From the NCBI RefSeq assembly GCF_900104245.1, contig NZ_FMXN01000001.1, positions 1-64,000 of the forward strand: a stretch of 64,000 nucleotides of DNA, in the 5' to 3' direction. This DNA comes from Pseudidiomarina indica. Lineage in GTDB: Bacteria > Pseudomonadota > Gammaproteobacteria > Enterobacterales > Alteromonadaceae. Under the pieces are notes generated by a model. That model ran no database searches. It saw nothing but the letters and a program-made list of their open reading frames with translations, and was not told the DNA's origin. Below, one piece after another: positions 33,953-42,717 of this stretch (position 1 is the stretch's first letter; the number at the start of each line of letters is the position of its first letter). A program made the translations under genes and the position numbers.

Positions 33953-33974
33953 GGTAAAGGATCATCGCTTTACC
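33953..33974. promoter_or_regulatory. Candidate TetR operator
   Basis: GGTAAAG (33953-33959) and CTTTACC (33968-33974) are a perfect 7-bp inverted repeat with an 8-base spacer, ending 11 bp before the tetR start. Size and position fit a TetR autoregulatory site. A weaker palindrome, TGAACCATGATTCA, lies a little further upstream. Confidence 0.6.
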
Positions 33975-34003
33975 AAGAAGTGAACCATGATTCAGTTCTT
34001 AAA

Positions 34004-35041
34004 TCAATGGTTAAATAGTATCCATAATTGCTGATAACCCCCTCGAGGTGGTTGGGCTCTTACGGCATCCGTTGGGGCCATTTCAATGCGTTTAAATTGC
34101 TGTAATAAGGCATGGGTTATTTGGCAGAGTTCTTGTTGCGCCAGAGCTTTGCCGGGGCAATGATGAGGCCCAGAGCCGTACAGTAAATTTAGCTCAGGAT
34201 CCCGCGTTAAAGAGAAGTGCTGGGCATGATCAAACACGGCTGGATCGGTATTCGCGGCTTGCCAATCAATCTGTAAGATCTGTTCCGCGGGCCATTCTTG
34301 ATCAGCGAGTCGTACAGGACAGGTGGTGCGTCGCCGATTATGAAGCAACGGCGCATCGATGCGTAAGATTTCTTGTATGGCGGCATCAAGGAGCTTTGGC
34401 TGTTCGCGTAACGAGTTTTGAATTGCAGGGTGCTGGGCTAAAAACCCAATGATGGAGCCAACAGCAGCGGCAATGGTTCCCAGTTCACCCACGGTCCAGT
34501 TGCGAATAATGCTGACCAAATATGCGTTGGGCAGAGGTTCGCCATGCAAGCGCAGCTGCGTGAGTTGTTGGGTGATGGAGGGTGCCGCATCTGGAGCGGT
34601 AGTGGCCTGGTCTAATTGGGCGGTCACGAGGTCTGAGAACTCTTCCGCAAGTTGTTTGAGGCGAACTCGGTCCATCGCTAGGCTGGCTTCGTTTTGTGCC
34701 TGCATCCACTGCGTGAGCTGTTGTGCCATCTGCGCCGGCCACCCCATAAACGCGCATTGCGCTTGGACGGCAAAAGGGTGGGCGATAACGCTCATCACCT
34801 CAATGGGTTGGTTGGGTGTGAGCGGGGTTATCAGCCCTTCAATAAGCTGCTGCAGTCGCGGTTGAAAGGCAGCCACTTGGCTGGTGTCAAAAAACGGTTC
34901 GATCAAGTCCCGATACACGCGGTGTTCCTCACCATCCATGCCATTGGGAACATTGAGGTGTTGGGATACTACATTGCTAAATAGCTCGGGCGAATGCAGG
35001 GCTCTCAGTACATCGTGGTGACGACTTAATGTTGCGGACAT
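34004..35041 (-). CDS. Cytochrome P450, short form
   Basis: This 345-aa P450 contains the ExxR motif EILR (about 230) and the heme-cysteine loop GSGPHHCPGKALA (about 298-310). It lacks about 50 residues at the N-terminus compared with usual bacterial P450s of about 400 aa, yet ATG 35041 has a strong ribosome site (GGGAGGAAG) and begins within the SRHHDVLRAL segment, so the short form looks real. The I-helix region reads NWTVGELGTIAAAVG, without a standard AGxDT motif, which suggests an unusual oxygen activation or a peroxide-type enzyme. No ferredoxin partner is next to it. The substrate is unknown. Confidence 0.85.
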   Translation of the reverse strand: MSATLSRHHDVLRALHSPELFSNVVSQHLNVPNGMDGEEHRVYRDLIEPFFDTSQVAAFQPRLQQLIEGLITPLTPNQPIEVMSVIAHPFAVQAQCAFMGWPAQMAQQLTQWMQAQNEASLAMDRVRLKQLAEEFSDLVTAQLDQATTAPDAAPSITQQLTQLRLHGEPLPNAYLVSIIRNWTVGELGTIAAAVGSIIGFLAQHPAIQNSLREQPKLLDAAIQEILRIDAPLLHNRRRTTCPVRLADQEWPAEQILQIDWQAANTDPAVFDHAQHFSLTRDPELNLLYGSGPHHCPGKALAQQELCQITHALLQQFKRIEMAPTDAVRAQPPRGGYQQLWILFNH

Positions 35042-35127
35042 AACTTCCTCCCATCGTGTGTCACTGCAGTATAACGCGATAGCGAGCAGAAACCTTGATG
35101 TTGGTCAAACCATTTGCCCAGCTTGGA

Positions 35128-35361
35128 TTAATGAAGCGGTTGCCCGAGTTGGTTTTGGGCTATCAAACGCACCACATAGGCCAATTTAAAGAGTCCCGCG
35201 AGGAGAATTTGCAGAAAATGGAGAATGGCCGTGAGCAAGAGCGGAAGGTTCGCTTCCAGACCCCACGCACAATAGGCAACGATGAGAAACAAGGCGAGAA
35301 AGATCACCATGGCTCGGTTTGCACCCTTCAATAATTTATCGGCAAATTGTACTTCGATCAT
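35128..35361 (-). CDS. Small membrane protein next to nsrR
   Basis: This 77-aa protein has two hydrophobic helices (residues about 16-37 and 41-62) and a short polar C-terminus. ATG 35361 is chosen because GGAG lies eight bases before it; a TTG five codons earlier is also open. It is divergent from nsrR, and the space between them holds two NsrR-type boxes, so it may be a nitric-oxide-responsive gene. The family is not recognised. The opposite-strand frame in this place is less convincing. Confidence 0.6.
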   Translation of the reverse strand: MIEVQFADKLLKGANRAMVIFLALFLIVAYCAWGLEANLPLLLTAILHFLQILLAGLFKLAYVVRLIAQNQLGQPLH

Positions 35362-35387
35362 AACCCACATCTCCAATGTATGTTTAT

Positions 35388-35410
35388 AAGACGCATTATG
35401 AATGTATGAT
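35388..35410. promoter_or_regulatory. NsrR-type box 1
   Basis: AAGACGCAT, five bases, then ATGTATGAT resembles the NsrR consensus half-sites AAGATGCAT and ATGCATCTT (8 of 9 and 6 of 9). It lies 27 bp upstream of the small membrane-protein gene on the other strand. Confidence 0.5.
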
Positions 35411-35436
35411 TGATGGAGATCAAGGTTTCTTGTACT

Positions 35437-35459
35437 ATAATGCGTAGAAAATGCATCTT
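35437..35459. promoter_or_regulatory. NsrR-type box 2 in the nsrR promoter
   Basis: The right half ends in an exact AAATGCATCTT (35449-35459), with a weaker left half ATAATGCGT. It overlaps the -10 box TATAAT (35436-35441) and lies 12 bp before the nsrR start, so bound NsrR would block its own transcription. Confidence 0.6.
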
Positions 35460-35471
35460 TTGGATACTTTT

Positions 35472-35921
35472 ATGCAGCTCAAAAAATACACGGATTATGG
35501 GTTACGAATATTAATGTATTTAGCCAGTCACGATGCGGATGAATCGCAGGAAGGGCCTAAATTGGCGACCATTCGCGAAATATGTGACACCTTCGATTTG
35601 TCTGCAAACCATGTGAATAAAGTGGTTCATCACTTGGGACGGCTTGAACTGATTGAAACGCGACGAGGCAAAAACGGTGGGTTTGTTCTCGCACAACGGC
35701 CAGAAGATATTTCGTTGGCGTTTGTGATTCGTCAGTTAGAAGGAGATGAGCGCTGGATTGAATGTGAAAATCCATACTGTGTGGCACTGCCAGCGTGTGA
35801 GTTACGCGGCATTGTCGCGCGTGGGAAAGAGTTGTTTTATGAGTATCTGGATCAATACACGCTGAAAAGCTTGATGGTTAAAGCCCCGCAGCTACGACAA
35901 ATTTTTGCTGCAGGGCGCTAA
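35472..35921 (+). CDS. nsrR: Nitric-oxide-sensing repressor NsrR (Rrf2 family)
   Basis: This 149-aa repressor has the Rrf2 winged helix from MQLKKYTDYGLRILMYLA through HVNKVVHHLGRLELIETRRG. Three cysteines, C98, C103 and C109, have the same spacing (x4 then x5) as the iron-sulfur ligands of E. coli NsrR. NsrR senses nitric oxide through its cluster and releases target promoters when nitrosylated. The internal start at 35472 gives the family's usual N-terminus; an upstream ATG at 35451 lies inside the operator. Confidence 0.88.
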   Translation: MQLKKYTDYGLRILMYLASHDADESQEGPKLATIREICDTFDLSANHVNKVVHHLGRLELIETRRGKNGGFVLAQRPEDISLAFVIRQLEGDERWIECENPYCVALPACELRGIVARGKELFYEYLDQYTLKSLMVKAPQLRQIFAAGR

Positions 35922-35924
35922 GGA

Positions 35925-36314
35925 TTACTTCAGACCTTTCACTAACTGGTTCGAGGCTTCGATGTATTTGGCGCCTTTCGCCTTCACTTTATCGAAGTCC
36001 ATGCGCTCAGAACCTTTATGAACATCTTCAAGGTCATCTTGCATGTCATCGATTTCTTCTTCGATGCGCTCTAGCGCATTTTCCAGGGTGTAGGTGAGTT
36101 GATGAATTTCAGCCATTTTTTGTGGCGTTAATTCACCGTTTAAGATCTCAGCTAACTTTTGGTTGTACTCTTGTAAGTTGGCTAAGGCTTCAGCCAAGTT
36201 GGCTGCTGCTTTGCCTTCAAAGTGATCGTGACGATCGTCGTGACCTGCAGCGAAGCTAGGCATAGAAACGGCCATGGTTAAAGCGACTGCAGCAGAGAGG
36301 AAAGTCGGTTTCAT
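35925..36314 (-). CDS. DUF6746 family periplasmic protein
   Basis: This 129-aa protein starts with a cleavable signal peptide (cut near SFAAG, residue 23). A histidine- and aspartate-rich short stretch follows (HDDRHDHFEG). The rest is helical, with ALANLQEYNQKLAEILNGE and an acidic segment EEEIDDMQDDLEDV. This pattern is that of DUF6746, whose function is unknown. A strong Fur-type box lies about 30 bp upstream (36344-36362), so it is probably made under iron limitation. It is convergent with nsrR, ending 3 bp from it. Confidence 0.78.
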   Translation of the reverse strand: MKPTFLSAAVALTMAVSMPSFAAGHDDRHDHFEGKAAANLAEALANLQEYNQKLAEILNGELTPQKMAEIHQLTYTLENALERIEEEIDDMQDDLEDVHKGSERMDFDKVKAKGAKYIEASNQLVKGLK

Positions 36315-36343
36315 AAATACTCCTTGTCTATCGTGATGACATT

Positions 36344-36362
36344 GTTAATGAGAATCGTTATC
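36344..36362. promoter_or_regulatory. Fur box upstream of DUF6746 gene
   Basis: GTTAATGAGAATCGTTATC matches the 19-bp Fur consensus GATAATGATAATCATTATC at 16 of 19 positions. It lies about 30 bp upstream of the minus-strand gene starting at 36314. Confidence 0.7.
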
Positions 36363-36399
36363 AACAAATTAGCACTTTTTCCAGCATTGTGCCAATCCT

Positions 36400-37470
36400 T
36401 TATTGTGAGCCTGGTGTAAAGCCACAATCGCTAAATAGCTGTTGCCAATAATGCACATGCTGCTTGGTGGTGGCGGTTAAGGTGTCATCAAGCTGCATGA
36501 GCTGCGTTAAATAATCATTCCAACTGGCAAAGTTCGGATAACTCTGTAGCACGCTTGACGGGGCGTGTAGCTCAGATAAATAGGGTTCAAGCTGCTGTGC
36601 TTGATGGGTCAACGTGCTGATATGGTGTTGCACGGGGCCGCCAAAGCGACTGACAAACACCTGCCGCAGTATTTGCGCACGTTCAGGAACGGCAACGGCC
36701 GTGCAGCCGGCCTGGACACTCAAGGTGCGCGCGCGGGGAGCCATTCGCGTGAGATATTGCTCGTTGTCGATTAACGCCCGCCACAATTGACCGGCATAAG
36801 GGCTTTTCTCAATCAGTTCGAGCGCTTGCAGTAATTCTTGTTCGTCAGGAAGCTCTTGTTGTGGGTCCAAGGTTTTTAAAATAGGAGGGAGGGCTGCCAG
36901 CAGCGGTGCGAGCACGGCCGCATCGGGGTTTGCTAAGGGGCGATCGCCAACCCGTAGCAACTGTTGCAAGCTGTTATCCGTGATAATGGCTTGCATGCGT
37001 AATAACGGTAATAACTCCGTTTTTGCATCAGCCTGCGCCAAAATGCGCTCAGCAAGCTCTGCTTGTTGACCATCCATTTCGGCCACACATTCATAGAGCG
37101 CCGCTAACAACTTACGATCGTGGTAGTGGCGTTGTACACCGCGCATTAAGCGGCCTAAACTGCTGTTGCGCTCGGCAATCAGAGCCCCGGCGGAGCAGGC
37201 ATCGAGGCGCATTGAGTCGAGCAAAGAAATCTGAATGCTGGGTAATTCCATCCGAAATTGGCGCTGGGTGGGTGCTCGTAACGGGCTGACCGGAGTAAAG
37301 GTAATGGGTTCTTGTTCCAGCGTGTTGGAAACTCTGAGTTGGTAGTCATGCAAATCTTCTAAGCCCACCGGCGCGGGGTGACAGCCAGCTAAAGAAAGCG
37401 ACGGTATCACGAGTAGTAACGCCTTTTTGGCATGGTCAAAGCACGCTTTAATCGGTACAATCGGTTGCAT
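36400..37470 (-). CDS. DUF3080 family lipoprotein
   Basis: This 356-aa protein has a lipoprotein-like N-terminus: a hydrophobic stretch KALLLVIPSLSLAGC with lipobox ending at Cys30. The body contains RQFRMELPSIQISLLDSMRL (about 70-89) and SSLGRLMRGVQRHYHDRKLL, which fit DUF3080, a family of unknown function in marine gammaproteobacteria. The start codon lies 24 bp from the start of the divergent riboflavin synthase gene, so the two share a very short promoter region. Confidence 0.78.
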   Translation of the reverse strand: MQPIVPIKACFDHAKKALLLVIPSLSLAGCHPAPVGLEDLHDYQLRVSNTLEQEPITFTPVSPLRAPTQRQFRMELPSIQISLLDSMRLDACSAGALIAERNSSLGRLMRGVQRHYHDRKLLAALYECVAEMDGQQAELAERILAQADAKTELLPLLRMQAIITDNSLQQLLRVGDRPLANPDAAVLAPLLAALPPILKTLDPQQELPDEQELLQALELIEKSPYAGQLWRALIDNEQYLTRMAPRARTLSVQAGCTAVAVPERAQILRQVFVSRFGGPVQHHISTLTHQAQQLEPYLSELHAPSSVLQSYPNFASWNDYLTQLMQLDDTLTATTKQHVHYWQQLFSDCGFTPGSQ

Positions 37471-37494
37471 TGGTCAGCCTTGTCTCGAGTGATT

Positions 37495-38094
37495 ATGTTT
37501 ACAGGAATTGTGCAAACCCAGGGTACGGTCACCCAAATTCAAGAAGGCGAGTCGTTTCGCCAAATTACTGTTACGGTCGCACCTCGTCATTTGGAGCAGG
37601 TTGCGCTCGGTGCCAGTATAGCGATTAATGGTTGCTGTTTAACAGTCGTTGCCTTCGATGAAACGAGGGTTATCTTTGATATTATTGACGAAACTCTACG
37701 TTTAACCAATTTAGGAGAACTCAAAGAAGGGGACCTCGTCAATTTTGAGCGCTCCCTGAAGGTTGGTGATGAAATTGGCGGGCATTATGTCTCCGGGCAT
37801 GTGCATTGCACCGGGCAGGTTGTTGAACGCATCGAAAGCACTGACAATTTAGCCTTATGGATTGAGTTTCCTGAGCAGTATCAAGCCTATGTGTTGGCAA
37901 AAGGGTTTATCAGTGTCAATGGGGCCAGCCTCACTATCGGCCAAGTGATAGGAAACCGCTTTAGCTTGCATCTGATTCCAGAAACCTTGCGGTTAACTAA
38001 TTTGGAGCAAGCACAACGGGTGAATCTTGAGTTTGATCAACAAACGATCACTATTGTGGAAACCGTTGAGCGGGTGCTTGCGGCTCGTCAATAG
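37495..38094 (+). CDS. ribE: Riboflavin synthase, alpha chain
   Basis: This 199-aa enzyme joins two lumazine molecules to make riboflavin. It opens with the invariant MFTGIV and has two lumazine-binding repeats: the first with IAINGCCLTVV (about 42-52), the second with ISVNGASLTI (about 140-149). The internal ATG at 37495 is the true start; a longer frame from 37432 only adds sequence from the divergent gene. Its 3' end overlaps the convergent cysteine-rich gene by 7 bases. It is away from other rib genes. Confidence 0.93.
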   Translation: MFTGIVQTQGTVTQIQEGESFRQITVTVAPRHLEQVALGASIAINGCCLTVVAFDETRVIFDIIDETLRLTNLGELKEGDLVNFERSLKVGDEIGGHYVSGHVHCTGQVVERIESTDNLALWIEFPEQYQAYVLAKGFISVNGASLTIGQVIGNRFSLHLIPETLRLTNLEQAQRVNLEFDQQTITIVETVERVLAARQ

Positions 38095-38297
38095 TAGTTT
38101 TCATCATCGCTGGCAACCCGCACAAAAATCTTTTCGTTCACTTCATCGAGTCGAACTAGCAGGTGGATGTCGGCCCCACAGGCACGGCATTCATCTTGGT
38201 AGTCTTGGTCGCCCCCCGATGCGTCAATACTGATGTGAACATGGTGACCGCAATAGGGACATCGTAAGCTGGTATTATATAATTTGTCGGCGTTCAT
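38088..38297 (-). CDS. CPXCG cysteine-rich zinc-ribbon protein
   Basis: This 69-aa protein has two cysteine pairs, CPYCG (about 13-17) and ECRACG (about 36-41), typical of the small CPXCG family of zinc ribbons. Many acidic residues follow (ASDDENYY at the end). It is of unknown function, probably a metal-binding cytosolic protein. GAGG upstream of ATG 38297 supports the start. Confidence 0.82.
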   Translation of the reverse strand: MNADKLYNTSLRCPYCGHHVHISIDASGGDQDYQDECRACGADIHLLVRLDEVNEKIFVRVASDDENYY

Positions 38298-38372
38298 TTG
38301 AGCCTCCTCAACAATGCGAAAGAATTGCTATGAGTATGGCTCAAAATTCAAATATTGCGCACTGGTGAAGGG

Positions 38373-38401
38373 TTTTCATGGCCCGTGTCATGCGTTATAG
38401 T
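38373..38401 (+). promoter_or_regulatory. Probable thrS promoter
   Basis: TTTTCA (38373-38378) and TATAGT (38396-38401) are separated by 17 bases. This would start the transcript near 38408 and give a leader of about 58 bases that contains the tRNA-like hairpin. Confidence 0.5.
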
Positions 38402-38421
38402 GTCGCCTTTCGTAAAGACAA

Positions 38422-38442
38422 GTGACACTTGGTAGGTGTCAC
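38422..38442 (+). promoter_or_regulatory. thrS leader hairpin imitating the tRNA-Thr(GGU) anticodon arm
   Basis: GTGACAC-TTGGTAG-GTGTCAC is a perfect 7-bp stem with a 7-base loop. The loop has U at the second position, GGU (a threonine anticodon) at positions 3-5 and A at 6, as in a real anticodon loop. It lies 24 bases before the thrS start. E. coli ThrRS represses its own translation by binding a similar mimic in its leader, so the same control is likely here. Confidence 0.7.
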
Positions 38443-38466
38443 CACTGTATTAAAGGATAAGCACTC

Positions 38467-40383
38467 ATGCCCGTAGTAACACTCCCTGACGGTAGTAAAC
38501 GTTCGTACGACAACCCGGTATCGGTATTGGATGTGGCGTTAGACATTGGTCCAGGCTTAGCGAAAGCCACCGTGGCAGGCCGCATCAATGGTCAATTGGT
38601 GGATGCTTGTGAGCTGATCACAGACAACGTTGACCTGCAAATTATCACCCCTAAAGATGACGATGGCTTACACATTATTCGTCACAGTTGCGCTCACTTG
38701 TTAGGTCATGCGCTCAAGCAACTGTTTCCGGATGTGAAAATGGCTATCGGCCCGGTTATCGACAATGGGTTTTACTACGACGTTGATATGGAGCACACGC
38801 TCACCGCTGACGATCTGGAGCGGTTAGAGCAACGGATGCTTGAGTTGGCGAAAACCGAATATGACGTGGTGAAAAAGAAAGTCAGCTGGGCTGAAGCGCG
38901 GGAAACCTTTGTGGCGCGGCATGAGCCTTATAAAGTGGAAATTTTAGATGACGACATCAGCAAGGATGATCGTCCTGGCTTGTATCATCACGAAGAATAC
39001 GTGGATATGTGCCGTGGCCCGCATGTGCCGAATATGCGCTTTTGCCAACATTTGAAAATCATGAAAGTGGCGGGTGCCTACTGGCGTGGTGACTCGAAAA
39101 ACAAAATGTTGCAGCGGATTTACGGCACCGCATGGGCTGATAAAAAGCAGTTAAAAGCATACCTGCAACGGTTGGCTGAAGCAGAAAAACGCGACCACCG
39201 TAAAATTGGAAAAACCCAAGATTTGTTCCATTGGCAAGAAGAAGCACCAGGCATGGTGTTTTGGCATCACAATGGCTGGACGGTATTCCTTGAGCTGGAA
39301 CGTTTTGTCCGTGAAAAATTACGCGAGTATCAGTATCAAGAGGTGAAAGGCCCCTTGATGATGGACCGCGTGTTGTGGGAGCGTTCAGGGCACTGGGATA
39401 AATTCTCGGACTTGATGTTTACCACGGCATCCGAAAACCGCGAATATGCCATTAAACCAATGAACTGTCCTGGCCACGTGCAAATTTTCAATCAAGGGTT
39501 GAAGTCGTATCGTGATTTGCCGTTGCGGATGGCGGAATTTGGTTCGTGTCACCGAAATGAGCCGTCAGGTGCGTTACACGGATTAATGCGGGTGCGCGGC
39601 TTTACTCAAGATGACGCTCATATTTTCTGTACTGAAGAACAAGTGCAAGAAGAGGTGAGCGGCTGTATTCAGATGGTTTACGAAATCTACAAAACCTTTG
39701 GATTTGAAGATATCGTGGTGAAACTCTCAACCCGCCCTGAACAACGCTTGGGAGACGATGCTACGTGGGACCGTGCGGAGCAGGCGTTAGCGGAAGCTTT
39801 GAAGAATCACGACATTAAGTTTGAGTACTTGCCCGGTGAAGGGGCGTTCTACGGCCCGAAAATTGAATTTACCTTGCATGATTGCTTAGGCCGAGCGTGG
39901 CAATGTGGCACCGTGCAATTAGACTTTGCACTGCCAGGTCGTTTGGGCGCCACTTATGTGGGTGAAGATAACGAGCGTCACACGCCGGTGATGATCCACC
40001 GCGCGATTTTAGGTTCGCTCGAGCGTTTCATGGGAATTATTATTGAAGAATACGCTGGTTATTTCCCAACTTGGCTAGCACCGACGCAGGTGGTTGTCAT
40101 GAATATTACGGATAATCAGCGTCAATATGCCATCGAAACTGTAAAAGAATTGAATAAACTTGGATTTAGAGCCATTGCCGACTTGAGAAATGAGAAGATA
40201 GGCTTTAAAATCCGTGAGCACACATTAAAGCGTGTTCCATACTTATTGGTGGTCGGCGACAAAGAAGTCGAGAACCAAGCCGTTGCGGTACGTACTCGTC
40301 GGGGTGAAGACTTGGGTGTCAAAACGCTGCAGCAATTTATTGCTGAGCTCACCGACGAAGTAAATACGCGCAAAATTACTTAA
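38467..40383 (+). CDS. thrS: Threonyl-tRNA synthetase
   Basis: This 638-aa enzyme charges tRNA-Thr. The TGS domain is at 1-62, the editing domain at about 63-225 with [15 protein letters not shown] and the zinc-site-like [14 protein letters not shown], and the class II catalytic core includes [10 protein letters not shown] with zinc ligand C334, the same position as in E. coli. A C-terminal anticodon-binding domain follows. AAGGATA is the ribosome site, and the leader hairpin at 38422-38442 suggests self-regulation. It heads the thrS-infC-rpmI-rplT cluster. Confidence 0.97.
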   Translation: MPVVTLPDGSKRSYDNPVSVLDVALDIGPGLAKATVAGRINGQLVDACELITDNVDLQIITPKDDDGLHIIRHSCAHLLGHALKQLFPDVKMAIGPVIDNGFYYDVDMEHTLTADDLERLEQRMLELAKTEYDVVKKKVSWAEARETFVARHEPYKVEILDDDISKDDRPGLYHHEEYVDMCRGPHVPNMRFCQHLKIMKVAGAYWRGDSKNKMLQRIYGTAWADKKQLKAYLQRLAEAEKRDHRKIGKTQDLFHWQEEAPGMVFWHHNGWTVFLELERFVREKLREYQYQEVKGPLMMDRVLWERSGHWDKFSDLMFTTASENREYAIKPMNCPGHVQIFNQGLKSYRDLPLRMAEFGSCHRNEPSGALHGLMRVRGFTQDDAHIFCTEEQVQEEVSGCIQMVYEIYKTFGFEDIVVKLSTRPEQRLGDDATWDRAEQALAEALKNHDIKFEYLPGEGAFYGPKIEFTLHDCLGRAWQCGTVQLDFALPGRLGATYVGEDNERHTPVMIHRAILGSLERFMGIIIEEYAGYFPTWLAPTQVVVMNITDNQRQYAIETVKELNKLGFRAIADLRNEKIGFKIREHTLKRVPYLLVVGDKEVENQAVAVRTRRGEDLGVKTLQQFIAELTDEVNTRKIT

Positions 40384-40402
40384 TTGATTGGAGGAATGAC
40401 CC

Positions 40403-40948
40403 ATTAAAGGCGGAAAAAGAACTCAGAAAGCTAGTGACAAAAATCGGATTAACGAAGATATTCGCGTTGATGAGGTACGACTCATTGGCGTTGAAGGTGA
40501 ACAGATTGGCGTCGTAACTATTCAAGAAGCTCTTACTGCAGCCGAAGAGGCTGGTGTCGATCTGGTGGAAATTAGCCCCAATGCGGAGCCACCAGTTTGT
40601 CGTCTGATGGATTATGGCAAGTTCCTCTACGAGAAAGCGAAAAACGCTAAAGAGCAAAAGAAAAACCAGAAACAGATCCAGGTGAAGGAAGTTAAATTCC
40701 GTCCTGGAACTGATGAAGGCGATTATCAGGTAAAACTGCGCAACCTGAGTCGTTTTCTGGAGGGAGGTGACAAAGCGAAAGTCACCGTCCGTTTCCGTGG
40801 CCGGGAAATGGCACACCAAGAGTTGGGAATTGAACTGCTAGAGCGCATTCAACAAGATCTAGCCGATATCTCAACTGTGGAATCGTTCCCAAAACGTGCT
40901 GAGGGTCGCCAGATGATTATGGTGCTGGCCCCTGGTAATAAGAAGTAA
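40403..40948 (+). CDS. infC: Translation initiation factor IF-3, AUU start
   Basis: This 181-aa protein starts at ATT 40403 after GGAGG (40390-40394). No ATG or GTG gives the correct N-terminus, and KGGKRTQKA directly follows, as in E. coli IF-3, which uses the same AUU start for self-repression. [20 protein letters not shown] (about 50-69) and [13 protein letters not shown] (about 130-142) are the hallmark blocks. IF-3 binds the 30S subunit and proofreads start codons, so an excess blocks its own AUU start. Confidence 0.95.
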   Translation: MKGGKRTQKASDKNRINEDIRVDEVRLIGVEGEQIGVVTIQEALTAAEEAGVDLVEISPNAEPPVCRLMDYGKFLYEKAKNAKEQKKNQKQIQVKEVKFRPGTDEGDYQVKLRNLSRFLEGGDKAKVTVRFRGREMAHQELGIELLERIQQDLADISTVESFPKRAEGRQMIMVLAPGNKK

Positions 40949-41025
40949 CTGTGGTTTCAAGTAGGGCGGTACTTGGTACTTCTCTCACCCTGTTACACTT
41001 TTAATTGACAATGCGGAGTAATTTC

Positions 41026-41223
41026 ATGGCTAAAATGAAATCCAAAAAAGGCGCGTCAAAGCGTTTTAAGAAAACCGCTTCAGGCGGCTTTAAATGTAAA
41101 CAGTCTCATTTGCGTCACATCCTGACCAAAAAGAGTTCAAAGCGGAAGCGTCACTTACGTGCCAAGAGCATGGTTGCAGCTTCTGATGTTGGCTTAGTTC
41201 AGCGTATGTTACCGTTCGCCTAA
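41026..41223 (+). CDS. rpmI: Ribosomal protein bL35
   Basis: This 65-aa basic protein reads [20 protein letters not shown], and [15 protein letters not shown] follows, as in bL35. ATG 41026 follows CGGAG. The 77-base gap after infC contains a perfect hairpin CAAGTA-GGGCGG-TACTTG (40958-40975), where a binding site for L20, the known repressor of rpmI-rplT, could lie. Confidence 0.96.
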   Translation: MAKMKSKKGASKRFKKTASGGFKCKQSHLRHILTKKSSKRKRHLRAKSMVAASDVGLVQRMLPFA

Positions 41224-41239
41224 GGGAAGGAGATAGCAA

Positions 41240-41593
41240 ATGGCACGAGTTAAACGTGGTGTGATTGCGCGCGCGCGTCACAAGAAAGTCCTGAAGCAGG
41301 CGAAAGGTTATTATGGTGCTCGTTCACGCGTATTCCGCGTAGCGAAGCAAGCTGTTATCAAAGCAGGTCAATACGCATACCGTGACCGTCGTGCGAAGAA
41401 ACGTCAATTCCGTCAATTGTGGATTGTACGTATCAACGCTGCAGCGCGTCAAAACGGTTTGTCATACAGCCGCTTTATCAATGGCTTGAAAAAAGCATCA
41501 GTAGAAATCGATCGTAAAATCCTTGCAGATATCGCAGTTCATGACCAATCTGGTTTTGCTGCGTTAGTAGAGAAAGCGAAAAGCGCTCTATAA
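41240..41593 (+). CDS. rplT: Ribosomal protein bL20
   Basis: This 117-aa protein has the bL20 pattern, [20 protein letters not shown] and [20 protein letters not shown]. It is a 50S assembly protein that in E. coli also represses rpmI and rplT translation. It follows rpmI by 16 bp with AAGGAG as ribosome site and is closed by a strong terminator. Confidence 0.97.
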   Translation: MARVKRGVIARARHKKVLKQAKGYYGARSRVFRVAKQAVIKAGQYAYRDRRAKKRQFRQLWIVRINAAARQNGLSYSRFINGLKKASVEIDRKILADIAVHDQSGFAALVEKAKSAL

Positions 41594-41610
41594 GCAAGTT
41601 GAATGATTGA

Positions 41611-41638
41611 AAAAGGGAGCCTAAGCGCTCCCTTTTTT
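41611..41638 (+). terminator. Rho-independent terminator after rplT
   Basis: AAAGGGAGC (41612-41620) pairs with GCTCCCTTT (41627-41635) around a 6-base loop, followed by T's. Some read-through into pheS is still possible. Confidence 0.9.
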
Positions 41639-41672
41639 TATGCTTTTTCGGTATCATTGAACCCTTTATTAA

Positions 41673-42701
<1,029 letters not shown>

Positions 42702-42717
42702 GAAGCCGGGTAAGCAG

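Noticed and set aside
35095-35334. Plus-strand frame opposite the small membrane protein
   Set aside because: Polar, unpatterned sequence with no ribosome site; the minus-strand frame has two clear membrane helices and a good ribosome site.
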